Origin: Umezawaea sp049997955
Lineage (GTDB): Bacteria > Actinomycetota > Actinomycetes > Mycobacteriales > Pseudonocardiaceae
Direction: 5' to 3'
DNA: 64,000 bases
NCBI GenBank assembly: GCA_049997955.1
Contig: JAEBDY010000013.1
Coordinates: forward strand, 62,001 to 126,000
Shown here: positions 7,242-15,495 of the stretch, one piece after another
Position numbering within the stretch: position 1 is the stretch's first letter
How the letters are laid out: each line of letters starts with the position of its first letter
Translations under genes and position numbers: made by a program
Notes under the pieces: generated by a model
Database searches by the model: none
What the model was told of the DNA's origin: nothing
Seen by the model: the letters and a program-made list of their open reading frames with translations, nothing else

Positions 7242-8432
7242 ATGGGGGTAACCGTGCGGCGCGTGGTGGTCATCGGCGGCGGCATCGTCGGACTGGCGGT
7301 CGCGGCCGAACTGGCCGCCGGGGGCGCCGACGTCGTCGTGCTGGAGAAGGAAGGCCACTGGGCCGCCCACCAGACCGGCCACAACAGCAACGTCGTGCAC
7401 GCGGGCCTCTACTACAAGCCGGGCTCGCTCAAGGCCCGCATGTCCGTCGCGGGCAACACCTCCATGATCGCCTACGCCCGCGAGCACGGCGTCCCGGTGG
7501 ACGTCTGCGGCAAGCTGGTCGTGGCCACCTCGGAGGCCGAACTCCCCCGGCTGCGGCTGCTGGCCGAACGAGCGGAGGCCAACGGCGTCCCGGCCAAGCT
7601 GATCACCGCCGACGAGGCCCGCGAGCACGAGCCGGAGGTCGCCGCCGTGGCCGCGCTCCGCGTGGAGACCACCGGCGTCATCGACTTCCCCGCGGTCTGC
7701 GCCGCGCTGGTCCGGCAGCTCATCGCCCACGGCGCCGACCTGCGGCTGCACAGCCCCGCCCTGGCGATCCGCTCCACGGCCACCGGCGTCCAGGTGGCCA
7801 CCCCGCAGGGCGTGGTCACCGCGGACGCCCTGGTGAACTGCGCGGGCCTGCACAGCGACCGCGTGGCCAAGCTGGCCGGGCTGAGGCCCGAGGCCACGAT
7901 CGTCCCGTTCCGCGGCGAGTACTACGAACTCCGCCCGGAGCGCCGCCACCTGGTCCGCGGCCTCGTCTACCCGGTCCCGGACCCGACGCTGCCGTTCCTG
8001 GGCGTCCACCTGACCCGGATGCTCGACGGCACCGTCCACGCGGGCCCCAACGCCGTGCTGGCGCTGCGCCGCGAGGGCTACCGGTGGCGGGACGTCTCGC
8101 CGACCGACGTCGTCGACGTCCTCAGGTTCCCCGGCACGTGGCGCCTGGCCCGCCGGTTCGCCCGCACGGGGGCCGACGAGGTGCTGCGCTCGCTGTCCCG
8201 CCGCCGCTTCGCGGCCAGCCTCGCCAGGCTGGTGCCCGCCGTCGTGGCGGACGACCTGGTGCCCGCCGAGGCGGGGGTCCGCGCCCAGGCGATGCTGCCC
8301 GACGGCTCCCTGGTGGACGACTTCCTCGTCGAGACCGCCCCGAACCAGGTCCACGTGCTCAACGCCCCGTCGCCCGCGGCGACGTGCGCGCTGGAGATCG
8401 CCAAGCACGTCGCCGGGCTGGTCGACGCCTGA
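7242..8432 (+). CDS. lhgO: L-2-hydroxyglutarate oxidase (FAD-dependent)
   Basis: A 396-residue DAO-family flavoenzyme. The N-terminal VVVIGGGIVGLAVAAEL is the FAD dinucleotide-binding motif, followed at about residue 34 by EKE, the acidic end of the second strand. HNSNVVHAGLYYKPGSLKA is characteristic of LhgO/YgaF, which oxidises L-2-hydroxyglutarate to 2-oxoglutarate and passes electrons to the membrane quinone pool. The C-terminus QVHVLNAPSPAATCALEIA fits the FAD-binding end. Length is normal. ATG 7242 and GTG 7254 are both possible starts; the latter has a G-rich stretch upstream. It stands alone, ended by a strong hairpin at 8515. Confidence 0.88.
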   Translation: MGVTVRRVVVIGGGIVGLAVAAELAAGGADVVVLEKEGHWAAHQTGHNSNVVHAGLYYKPGSLKARMSVAGNTSMIAYAREHGVPVDVCGKLVVATSEAELPRLRLLAERAEANGVPAKLITADEAREHEPEVAAVAALRVETTGVIDFPAVCAALVRQLIAHGADLRLHSPALAIRSTATGVQVATPQGVVTADALVNCAGLHSDRVAKLAGLRPEATIVPFRGEYYELRPERRHLVRGLVYPVPDPTLPFLGVHLTRMLDGTVHAGPNAVLALRREGYRWRDVSPTDVVDVLRFPGTWRLARRFARTGADEVLRSLSRRRFAASLARLVPAVVADDLVPAEAGVRAQAMLPDGSLVDDFLVETAPNQVHVLNAPSPAATCALEIAKHVAGLVDA

Positions 8433-8514
8433 CGCACACCGACACCGCCCCGGAGGTCCCCCGGCGCACCCGCTGCGGCATAGGTACGACGTCCTCCGGA
8501 GCCCTCGTGACAGC

Positions 8515-8554
8515 GCTCGGCCCCGCACCCGACGAGCCGGGTGCGGGGCCGAGC
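8515..8554. terminator. Bidirectional hairpin terminator between lhgO and the ceramidase-like gene
   Basis: A perfect 17-bp GC-rich stem (GCTCGGCCCCGCACCCG at 8515-8531, complement at 8538-8554) with a 6-base loop, between two converging genes. There is no T-tract on either side, as is common in actinobacteria. Confidence 0.75.
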
Positions 8555-8561
8555 GGGTCGG

Positions 8562-9953
8562 TCACGGGTTGTTCAGCAGGTCCAGGCAGGCGTCCATGAC
8601 GATCTTCTCGGTGCTGCCGGCGACCGCCGGGGTCACACCGCGCGGGGACGCCTTGAGCGGAGCGGGCCACGAGTACGACACGCCGTACGAGCCGTAGCCC
8701 GCGATCGTGTTGTCCGGGTAGTCGAAGCCCGCTTCGTAGCCGCCGTTCCACAGCACGTCGTCGGCCGCGACGTAGCCCTCCACCTCGTTGGCGTACCCCA
8801 TGATCCACAGCTTGCCGGGGTAGGCGGCCTTGAGCTTCACGTGGAACGTGCTGAGCACCTCGTGCGCCATGGCCAGGATCGTCAGCCCGTTGAACCGCCA
8901 CCGCTGGATCGGCATGGCGATGTGCGTCGGCAGCCCAGGGCCGTCGATCAGGTCGACCATGACCTTCGCGTGGCGGTAGTTCGGGTCGCTGGGGTTGGAC
9001 GCCGCCATGCGCGCCGCGTACCTGCTGCGCAGGTTGGCGATGACCGTCGGGTTCGAGGTGTCCACCGCGAACGGCAGGTTGACCTCGGTCATCCTGGTCA
9101 TTATCGGGCCGGTCACGTTGGTGAAGCCGGTGTTCGCGTTGATCTTGTTCACCACGGCGTTCGCCAGCTTGTCGCCGAGGCTCACGACCAGCGAGTCACC
9201 TCGCGGCGGGGTGTTGTTGTACGACCCCGCGTTCTGGTCGCCCGCCGTGCCGAGGAAGAACATCGCGGGCACGCCGAGCTGGGCCTGGATCCGCTCCGCG
9301 GCCCGACCGGCGTAGTCGCAGTCGAACGTCGTGTCGTTGCCGCGGGCGACCGGGTGCGCACCGGCGCCGAACAGGATGGCGACCCGGTTGTTGTTGGCCT
9401 TGCGGGCCACCAGGATCGGGACCGTCTTCATCTCGTACGTGATGTTGTCGACGCGGTTGTAGCCGATGCTCACGGACGCCTCGGCGTACCGGAAGGTCAC
9501 CGTGGTCCGCGTCTTGTTGAGCGTGTCCCGGACGAGGTCGAGCAGCAGGTCGATCAGCTTGAAGGTCGTGCCGTTGACCGCGTCGATGTCCGCGGGCGTC
9601 AGTCCCATGAGGACGTACGGGTTGGGTCTGATGTCGCCGACCAACGGCCCGGAGTGGGTGTGGCTGCTGACCATCAGGAAATCGCTGTCCGCGATCAGGC
9701 CCTCTTCGACGAGGGTGCCGCGGATCCACTGGTTCATGTCGCGCGGGATGCTGATGATGTCCGCGCGCAGGATCACGTTGGGGTAGCCGTCGTCCCAGAT
9801 GACCATGCAGTGCGCCTTCAGCTCGCGCGCCACGTTCGGCGTCACCGAGCTGCCGCGCGGATCCCAGCCGTACCCCCCCATCCACAGGCTCGGGAACCCG
9901 TTCTGGACCTTGGGCGTGAGCTCTGTGCTGTGTACGGCGATCTGAAACACCAT
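8562..9953 (-). CDS. Neutral/alkaline ceramidase-family protein, single domain, no signal peptide
   Basis: A 463-residue protein with features of the neutral ceramidase N-terminal domain: the opening ELTPKV...MGGYGWDPR, the motif SSHTHSGP near residue 97, GAGAHPVARG for a zinc histidine, and TAGDQNAGSYNN where classical enzymes have their GDxSPN-type nucleophile loop. Classical neutral ceramidases are secreted, ~650 residues, and cleave the ceramide amide bond. This one lacks both an export signal and the C-terminal immunoglobulin-like domain, so the substrate may differ. Start: the frame opens at 9986, but ATG 9953 is preferred because GGGGAG lies 6 bases upstream. Base composition is slightly less GC-rich than its neighbours, hinting at acquisition. 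It is monocistronic. Confidence 0.75.
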   Translation of the reverse strand: MVFQIAVHSTELTPKVQNGFPSLWMGGYGWDPRGSSVTPNVARELKAHCMVIWDDGYPNVILRADIISIPRDMNQWIRGTLVEEGLIADSDFLMVSSHTHSGPLVGDIRPNPYVLMGLTPADIDAVNGTTFKLIDLLLDLVRDTLNKTRTTVTFRYAEASVSIGYNRVDNITYEMKTVPILVARKANNNRVAILFGAGAHPVARGNDTTFDCDYAGRAAERIQAQLGVPAMFFLGTAGDQNAGSYNNTPPRGDSLVVSLGDKLANAVVNKINANTGFTNVTGPIMTRMTEVNLPFAVDTSNPTVIANLRSRYAARMAASNPSDPNYRHAKVMVDLIDGPGLPTHIAMPIQRWRFNGLTILAMAHEVLSTFHVKLKAAYPGKLWIMGYANEVEGYVAADDVLWNGGYEAGFDYPDNTIAGYGSYGVSYSWPAPLKASPRGVTPAVAGSTEKIVMDACLDLLNNP

Positions 9954-10101
9954 GTGGAACTCCCCATGTCGATATCCCCTGACCACTACGTGTCGTTCAA
10001 AGGGACTCGGGAGCTACACAAAGGATGCCTGTCGGAGCATTACGGAACGTATTCGTTACCCATCTGAGACACTGCGGGTCAGCGCCATGTAGGGGGGTCC
10101 A

Positions 10102-10120
10102 ATGTGACGAAGAGTCACAT
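10102..10120. promoter_or_regulatory. CRP-like inverted repeat upstream of the ceramidase-like gene
   Basis: A perfect dyad ATGTGAC-GAAGA-GTCACAT, 149 bases upstream of the ceramidase-like start and just beyond the end of serS. The half site TGTGA/TCACA is that of CRP/FNR-family regulators, but the spacer is 7 bases instead of the usual 6. It is therefore a candidate operator for an unidentified dimeric regulator, not a confident CRP site. Confidence 0.45.
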
Positions 10121-10138
10121 ATTTGGGTGACTTGCGCG

Positions 10139-11398
10139 CTAACGCGAAACCGGTTGCAGCACTTCACGGCCACCCAGGTACGGGCGGAGCGCCTCCGGCA
10201 CGCGGACCGAACCGTCCGCCTGCTGGTGGTTCTCCAGGATGGCGACGATCCACCGGGTCGTGGCGAGCGTGCCGTTGAGCGTCGCGGCGATCTGGGTCTT
10301 GCCGTTGTCGTCGCGATACCGGATGTTGAGGCGCCGCGCCTGGAACGTGGTGCAGTTCGAGGTCGACGTCAGCTCGCGGTAGGCCTTCTGCGACGGCACC
10401 CAGGCCTCGCAGTCGAACTTGCGCGCCGCGCTCGTGCCCAGGTCGCCCGCGGCCGTGTCGATGACCCGGTAGGGCACCTCGATGCGGCCCAGCATCTCCT
10501 CCTCCAGGCCCAGCAGGCGAGCGTGCTCGGCCTCGGCGTCCTCGGGGCGCACGTAGGAGAACATCTCGACCTTGTTGAACTGGTGCACGCGGATGATGCC
10601 GCGGGTGTCCTTGCCGTACGACCCGGCTTCGCGGCGGTAGCACGACGACCAGCCCGCGTAGCGGCGCTCGCCGTCGATGATCTCGTCCGCGTGGTAGCCC
10701 GCGAGCGGCACCTCCGACGTGCCGACGAGGTACAGGTCGTCGTCGCGGAGGCGGTACACCTCGCTCGCGTGCTGGCCGAGGAAGCCGGTGCCCGCCATGA
10801 TCTCCGGCCGCACCAGGGTGGGCGTGATCATCAGGGTGAAGCCGTTGTCGGTGGCCAGGCTCGCGGCCATGTTCAGCAGCGCCAGCTCCAGCTGCGCGCC
10901 GACGCCCGCGAGGAAGTAGAAGCGCGAGCCCGCGACCTTCGCGCCGCGCTCCACGTCGATCGCGCCGAGCTTCACGCCCAGGTCGAGGTGGTCGAGCGGC
11001 TCGAAGTCGAACGCACGGGGCTCGCCGACGTGCTTGAGCACGACGTAGTCGTCCTCGCCGCCCTCGGGGGCGTCCGGGTGCACGACGTTCGGGATGGCGC
11101 GGTGCAGCTCGGTCAGCTCCGCCTCGGCGGTGTGCTGCTCGGCTTCCGCCGCCTTGACCTCGGCGGCCATCTCCTTGCCCTTGGCCAGCAGCGCGTCGCG
11201 CTCCTCGCCGCGGGCCTTGCCGACCTGCTTGCCGAACAGCTTCTGCTCGGCCCGCAGCGTGTCCGCCCTGGAGATGGCGGCACGTCGGCGTTCGTCCGCG
11301 GACAGCAGCGCGTCGACCACCGCTTCGTCCTCACCGCGCGCTCGCTGCGACGCACGGACGGCTTCGGGGTTCTCGCGCACTGCCTTCAGGTCGATCAC
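10139..11398 (-). CDS. serS: Seryl-tRNA synthetase
   Basis: A 419-residue class II synthetase that charges tRNA-Ser in the cytoplasm. The first ~110 residues form the tRNA-binding coiled coil (for example LLSADERRRAAISRADTLR). Motif 2 appears as CYRREAGSYGKDTRG, and motif 3 in the C-terminal third near TATLNGTLATTRWIVAILEN; SSNCTTFQARR-type residues (TSTSNCTTFQARR) lie between them. Length and start (MIDLKAVRENPEAV) match the family. The divergent-side neighbour set (septum-formation protein, zincin protease, histidine phosphatase, pheA) is the same as around mycobacterial serS. Confidence 0.98.
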   Translation of the reverse strand: MIDLKAVRENPEAVRASQRARGEDEAVVDALLSADERRRAAISRADTLRAEQKLFGKQVGKARGEERDALLAKGKEMAAEVKAAEAEQHTAEAELTELHRAIPNVVHPDAPEGGEDDYVVLKHVGEPRAFDFEPLDHLDLGVKLGAIDVERGAKVAGSRFYFLAGVGAQLELALLNMAASLATDNGFTLMITPTLVRPEIMAGTGFLGQHASEVYRLRDDDLYLVGTSEVPLAGYHADEIIDGERRYAGWSSCYRREAGSYGKDTRGIIRVHQFNKVEMFSYVRPEDAEAEHARLLGLEEEMLGRIEVPYRVIDTAAGDLGTSAARKFDCEAWVPSQKAYRELTSTSNCTTFQARRLNIRYRDDNGKTQIAATLNGTLATTRWIVAILENHQQADGSVRVPEALRPYLGGREVLQPVSR

Positions 11399-11447
11399 GA
11401 GGGGTAAGGGTAGTCCTCCACCCCTCGTGATCTCGCCCGGATATCTC

Positions 11448-11900
11448 CTAGCTGATGGCGACGGCCACCACGAGGCCCAGCGCGACGTGCGCGCTGGCCA
11501 CCACGACGCTCGCCGGGGCGAACTTCTCGGACTCGATGAGCCTGCCGATGTCCAGGCGCGTGACCCACTCCAGCAGGCGGACGGCGAGGACCTGCACGAT
11601 GATCCCGACGAAGCCGAAGATCAACGAGTAGAGCAGGCCCTCGGTGAGCTTGCCCTCGGAGCTGTAGATCGCGACCACGATGATCAGCGCCATGCTGAAC
11701 AGGCCCGCGGCGGTCACGATGACCGCGTTCGGCTTGCCCGTGCGGACCAGACTGCTGAGCTGGCCGGGGGTCGTGAAGTCGATGGCGTAGAAACCCACGA
11801 CCATCAGGAGCAGACCGACGACGGCGTACAGCGCGATCGCGCCGATGCCCCGACCGATCGTGGAACCGAATCCGGGGTCCAACGCGAGTTGGGTGATCAC
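11448..11900 (-). CDS. DUF350 family membrane protein (YjfL-like)
   Basis: A 150-residue membrane protein with four hydrophobic segments at about residues 20-42, 62-84, 92-112 and 128-149. The sequence fits the DUF350 family, which includes E. coli YjfL. GTG 11900 is chosen as the start, with GGAGGG a few bases upstream; the frame opens earlier, at 11963, inside the upstream gene. It is the last of three same-strand genes with an ATP-grasp enzyme of the glutathionylspermidine synthase family and a YgiB-like protein. That set recurs in E. coli as yjfL-yjfM-yjfC, so a shared membrane-associated peptide or polyamine ligation role is likely. The substrate is not known. Confidence 0.75.
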   Translation of the reverse strand: MITQLALDPGFGSTIGRGIGAIALYAVVGLLLMVVGFYAIDFTTPGQLSSLVRTGKPNAVIVTAAGLFSMALIIVVAIYSSEGKLTEGLLYSLIFGFVGIIVQVLAVRLLEWVTRLDIGRLIESEKFAPASVVVASAHVALGLVVAVAIS

Positions 11901-11922
11901 TGGCCCTCCATGTGCTGGTGCT

Positions 11923-13086
11923 TCATTCGACAATCCGGTGGGGAACGAAGGCCGCGCCGTCATCGGTCACGAGACCGACCGTTTCGCGGATGCCCAGGCC
12001 CGCGGCCTGGTCGCCGACGACCCACGCGCCCAGGGCGGGCCGGTAGCCGTCGAACTCGGGCAGGGGGTCGAACAGCTGGTAGATGAAACCCTCCTTGCCG
12101 TAGACCCCGCCGGTCTGGGTCTCGTAGCCGGGAGCGACGATCTGGATGTTCGAGCCCTCGCGGCCCAACCGCGGCTTGCGCACGTACTCCGTGAGCAGCC
12201 CCGGATCGTCGAGGTAGGCGGGGAGCAGGTTCGGGTGGCCGGGGTACATCTCCCACAGCACCGCGAGCAGCGCCTTGTTCGACAGCAGCATCTTCCACAG
12301 CGGCTCGACCCACAGCGTGCCGGGCAGGCTCTCCACCGCGAAGCGGCCGAACCGCTCGTCGACCACCCACTCCCACGGGTAGAGCTTCACCACGGTGTTC
12401 ATCCGCTCCTCTTCGAGGTCGACGAACCTCTTGAGGAGGGTGTCCCAGCCGATGTCCTCGATGGACAGGCCGATGGTGTTCATGCCCGCCTCGGCCGCGG
12501 TCTCCTGAAGGTAGGCGAGCGTGATGTGGTCCTCGCCGGACGTGTCCGCGGACGACCAGGTGAAGTGCAGCTCGTTCGACGGCAGCAGCGCGCCGATCTC
12601 ACCCCAGCGCTCGACCAGCTTCTCGTGGATCGAGTTCCACTGGTCGTCGTCCGGGAACACGTCGGTCTTCCAGTACCACTGGAGCACCGCCGCCTCCAGC
12701 AGGGAGGTGGGGGTGTCCGCGTTGTACTCCAGCATCTTGGCCGGGCTCGACCCGTCGTAGCGCAGGTCGAAGCGCCCGTACACGTGCGGGTCGCGCCGCT
12801 TCCACGACTCCGCGATGGCGGGCCAGACCCACTCCTGGATGCCGAAGTCGCGGTACCGCTCGGTGAGCACGACGTTGTCGACGGCTTCCAGGCACATGCT
12901 GTGCAGCAGTTCCACGTCGGCTTCGAGCGAGAGGATGTCGCTCATCTCGAAGACGTAGTGCGCCGACTCGTCCCAGTAGGGGCGCTCGATCCCGTTGACG
13001 CCCCTGGCGGGCGCTCCGAACACGAGCCCCTGCTCCGAGACCGTGCGCTGCCAGTTCGGCCGCGCCGGGGAGGTAGCTCGGCGCAA
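11923..13086 (-). CDS. Glutathionylspermidine synthase family ATP-grasp ligase (YjfC/YgiC-like)
   Basis: A 387-residue enzyme of the C-terminal synthetase type. RRDPHVYGRFDLRYDGSSPAKMLEYNADTPTSLLEA is the characteristic core, with NADTPTSLLE near the substrate/ATP site, and KPRLGREGSNIQIV matches the ATP-grasp glycine-rich loop. It lacks the amidase half of E. coli Gsp. Relatives such as YgiC and YjfC have ATP-grasp folds but no proven glutathionylspermidine product, and actinomycetes make mycothiol instead of glutathione. The start is probably TTG 13086, 1 base past the upstream stop and preceded by GGGGGAAG; the longer frame to 13266 overlaps the upstream gene and is low complexity. The partner genes are YgiB-like (upstream) and DUF350 (downstream). 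Confidence 0.88.
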   Translation of the reverse strand: MRRATSPARPNWQRTVSEQGLVFGAPARGVNGIERPYWDESAHYVFEMSDILSLEADVELLHSMCLEAVDNVVLTERYRDFGIQEWVWPAIAESWKRRDPHVYGRFDLRYDGSSPAKMLEYNADTPTSLLEAAVLQWYWKTDVFPDDDQWNSIHEKLVERWGEIGALLPSNELHFTWSSADTSGEDHITLAYLQETAAEAGMNTIGLSIEDIGWDTLLKRFVDLEEERMNTVVKLYPWEWVVDERFGRFAVESLPGTLWVEPLWKMLLSNKALLAVLWEMYPGHPNLLPAYLDDPGLLTEYVRKPRLGREGSNIQIVAPGYETQTGGVYGKEGFIYQLFDPLPEFDGYRPALGAWVVGDQAAGLGIRETVGLVTDDGAAFVPHRIVE

Positions 13087-13087
13087 C

Positions 13088-13786
13088 TCAGCTTCCCCCG
13101 CTCTTGCTGCCGCCGCTGGACACGCCGAACCCGCCGCGCTGCACCGAGGTGCCCGACCTGGTCGAGATGTTCGCCTTCGGGGGCCTGACCGTGGTGCCGC
13201 CGGAGATCTTCTGCCCGACCACGCCCGTGCCGCCGTAGTTGTAGCGGTACTGGCTGTAGCCACCACCGACGATCGGCATGTAGATGAAGCCGCCGCTGGA
13301 GTGCCCGCCGTGCGAGCGCGCGTAGTTCTCGTCGCAGTTGTTGTCGTCCGCGACCACCACGTCGTCGTTGGTGGTGCAGGTGGCGGTCACGTTGTCCGGA
13401 CTCAGCGCCGCGTACCCGACCGCGACCAGCGCGACCACGCCGACCGTGACGCCACCGCCGATGAGCAGCCGCTTGCGGACCTTCTTCTTCCGGAAGACCT
13501 CGGCCTCGCGGGCCTCGTCGGCCGCGACCAGGTCCCGCTGGGCCTGCTCGCGGGCGCGCTGCTCGGCCAGCGACGGCGGCCGGGGCTTGGTCGACCCGTC
13601 CTGCTGCCTGATCCGGCCTCGCTGGTTGCCCGGCTGCTGCGGCGGTCGCTGCTCGGCGGGCGTGTACGGCGGCGGCGCGGACCCCCCTGCGGGCGTGCCG
13701 GAACTCGGCGCGCCACCCGGAGGCGTCGGTGCGTTTTGTCCGGACTCGGGTGTCCCAGAGGTCCCGGACCTGTCGTTCTCAGTCAT
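13088..13786 (-). CDS. YgiB/YjfM-like single-pass membrane protein
   Basis: A 232-residue protein with a Pro/Gly-rich, charged cytoplasmic N-terminus (about 1-105), one membrane segment (about 108-128, after FRKKKVRKR), and an extracellular tail. The tail contains a cysteine pair (TATCTT and DDNNCDENY), then a Gly/Tyr-rich stretch (GGGYSQYRYNYGG) and ends with RGGFGVSSGGSKSGGS. E. coli YgiB has the same ending pattern (TRGGFG then Ser/Gly-rich) and is likewise linked to an ATP-grasp gene. I infer YgiB/DUF1190-like membership from motif order and context; similarity is limited. It probably leads the operon: its stop is 1 base before the TTG start of the ligase. Function unknown. Confidence 0.65.
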   Translation of the reverse strand: MTENDRSGTSGTPESGQNAPTPPGGAPSSGTPAGGSAPPPYTPAEQRPPQQPGNQRGRIRQQDGSTKPRPPSLAEQRAREQAQRDLVAADEAREAEVFRKKKVRKRLLIGGGVTVGVVALVAVGYAALSPDNVTATCTTNDDVVVADDNNCDENYARSHGGHSSGGFIYMPIVGGGYSQYRYNYGGTGVVGQKISGGTTVRPPKANISTRSGTSVQRGGFGVSSGGSKSGGS

Positions 13787-13906
13787 CAGCCACTCCCGGC
13801 GGGGACGGTACAGAGATCAGCCGCTGAACGGGTGACGAGTGTCCGAAAAGCAACACTCCTCCCCCGCGTCGACAGCTCCTCGGACGGCACAGGCATCATG
13901 GAGTAG

Positions 13907-15001
13907 ATGCAAATGAACGCTCAGCGGTTTCGTCGTGGTGGCCACATCCGCGGTACGCGGGTGGTCATGATCGGCGCGTCCGTGGGGGGGTTCCTCCTCC
14001 TCGGGCTGAGCGCGTTCACATCCTGGCCGGTCGGCGGCAGTGGCGTGGTGGGGACGACGACCACGAAGCCGACCGTGAACCCAGCTTACGAGTCCGAAGC
14101 TGCGGACTGCCTGAACTGGGCCAAACCCGACCTGTCGGACGTCAAGAAGGTCGACTGCGGCAACCAGCACCTGTTCGAGGTCACCGGCAAGGTCGACATC
14201 TCCGCCGAGTACGCCAAGGACGCGGAGTACCCGCAGGCCGCCGACTGGCAGAAGATCAGCCTCGACCACTGCGCGCAGCCGTCGCTGGACTACCTGTCCG
14301 GCAAGCTCGACCCGTTCGGCAAGTACACCATCGGGCCGCTCAACCCCGGTGAGCAGGAGTGGAAAGCCGGTTTCCGCACGTTGCGCTGCGGTCTCCAGGT
14401 GGTCGGACCCGCAGGCGGGCTGCTGCCGTCGTTCGGCACGGCGAAGAAGCAGGACCAGTCCGACGTGTACGACCCCGGTGTCTGCCTCGGCCTGAACGGC
14501 AAGTCCGTCGGCGACCCCGTCGACTGCGCCCAGCCGCACACGCTCGAGATCGTCGGCGTGGTCGACCTCGCCGCGGCGATCGGCCCGGACTTCCCGTCGC
14601 AGGAGAAGCAGGACGAGGTGCTGCCCGCGACCTGCGACACGATGGCGGCCGAGTACACCGGGGGTGCCGACCTCAAGGCCAAGGGCCTGATCGTCTTCTG
14701 GGACAACCGGGTGCTGGAGAGCTGGGAGGCGGGGTCGAAGCGGGTCAACTGCAAGATCGGCGCGATCCCGGTGGACGACTCCGGGCTGACCGCCTTCGCT
14801 GGCTCCGTCCGCAACCCGAACGCACCGCCCCTGACCACGTCGAACCCGCCGCAGACCACGGCCGTGAGCCAGGCGGACGCCACCGGCGCGCCGCTGCACT
14901 CGGGAGAGGGCTCCGCCTCGGGCTCGGCGTCGTCGACCCCGAGCGAGAAGCCGGAGGAGTCGTCGACCCCCCCGTCTTCCACGACCCAGACGTCGTCGTG
15001 A
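13907..15001 (+). CDS. Septum formation family membrane protein (duplicated domain)
   Basis: A 364-residue single-pass protein. After a basic N-terminus (RFRRGGHIRGTR) there is a membrane segment at about residues 18-38, then two copies of the same cysteine-containing module: EAADCLNWAKPDL...VDCGNQHLFEVTG, and DPGVCLGLNGKSVGDPVDCAQPHTLEIVG. This C-x-DC-x-x-xH-x-x-E(V/I) pattern is the septum-formation domain. The tail is Ser/Thr/Pro-rich (SSTPSEKPEESSTPPSS), fitting an exported disordered region. It corresponds by position to Rv3835 of M. tuberculosis (from memory). The stop overlaps the GTG of the downstream zincin gene by 4 bases. The name reflects the family; a direct role in division is not shown. 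Confidence 0.85.
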   Translation: MQMNAQRFRRGGHIRGTRVVMIGASVGGFLLLGLSAFTSWPVGGSGVVGTTTTKPTVNPAYESEAADCLNWAKPDLSDVKKVDCGNQHLFEVTGKVDISAEYAKDAEYPQAADWQKISLDHCAQPSLDYLSGKLDPFGKYTIGPLNPGEQEWKAGFRTLRCGLQVVGPAGGLLPSFGTAKKQDQSDVYDPGVCLGLNGKSVGDPVDCAQPHTLEIVGVVDLAAAIGPDFPSQEKQDEVLPATCDTMAAEYTGGADLKAKGLIVFWDNRVLESWEAGSKRVNCKIGAIPVDDSGLTAFAGSVRNPNAPPLTTSNPPQTTAVSQADATGAPLHSGEGSASGSASSTPSEKPEESSTPPSSTTQTSS

Positions 15002-15348
15002 CGGTGGAGATGACGCGCGACCGGTTCGAGGAGCTGGTCGGCGACGCGCTGGACCTCATCCCGCCGGATTTCGCGGCGGCGATGGACAACGTCGTCGTGC
15101 TGATCGAGGACCGCAACCCGGACGAGCCGACGATGCTCGGGCTCTACCACGGCGTCGCGCTCACCGAGCGGACGTCGGACTACGGCGGGGTGCTGCCGGA
15201 CCGGATCTTCATCTACCGCGAGGCGCTGCTCGACTTCTGCCACGACGAGGACGACGTGGTGAACGAGGTGGCCATCACAGTGGTCCACGAGATCGCCCAC
15301 CACTTCGGCATCGACGACGCCCGCCTGCACGAACTGGGCTGGGGCTAG
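14998..15348 (+). CDS. Zincin-like metallopeptidase (DUF1025/MMP-like)
   Basis: A small 116-residue cytoplasmic protein with the zinc protease signature VVHEIAHHFGIDD (HExxH plus HxxxxxD) near residues 97-109. The body (FEELVGDALDLIPPDF, NVVVLIEDRNPDEP, GLYHGVALTERTSDYG, LPDRIFIYREALLDFC) follows the possible-zincin family seen next to septum-formation genes in actinobacteria, as Rv3836 in M. tuberculosis. Start GTG 14998 overlaps the upstream stop, giving translational coupling; ATG 15010 is an alternative. The substrate is unknown. Confidence 0.9.
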   Translation: MTVEMTRDRFEELVGDALDLIPPDFAAAMDNVVVLIEDRNPDEPTMLGLYHGVALTERTSDYGGVLPDRIFIYREALLDFCHDEDDVVNEVAITVVHEIAHHFGIDDARLHELGWG

Positions 15349-15495
15349 CTCGCGGGCTATTCGCCGGCCAGGCCGATCCGGCGTGAAAACGCCATTGAAA
15401 CGCGACTCGCGGGATCACTTGACGGTGATTTTCCACAATGCACGATAATACTGCTCCGTCAGATCACGTACCGATCACACCCGGAGACCGTGACC

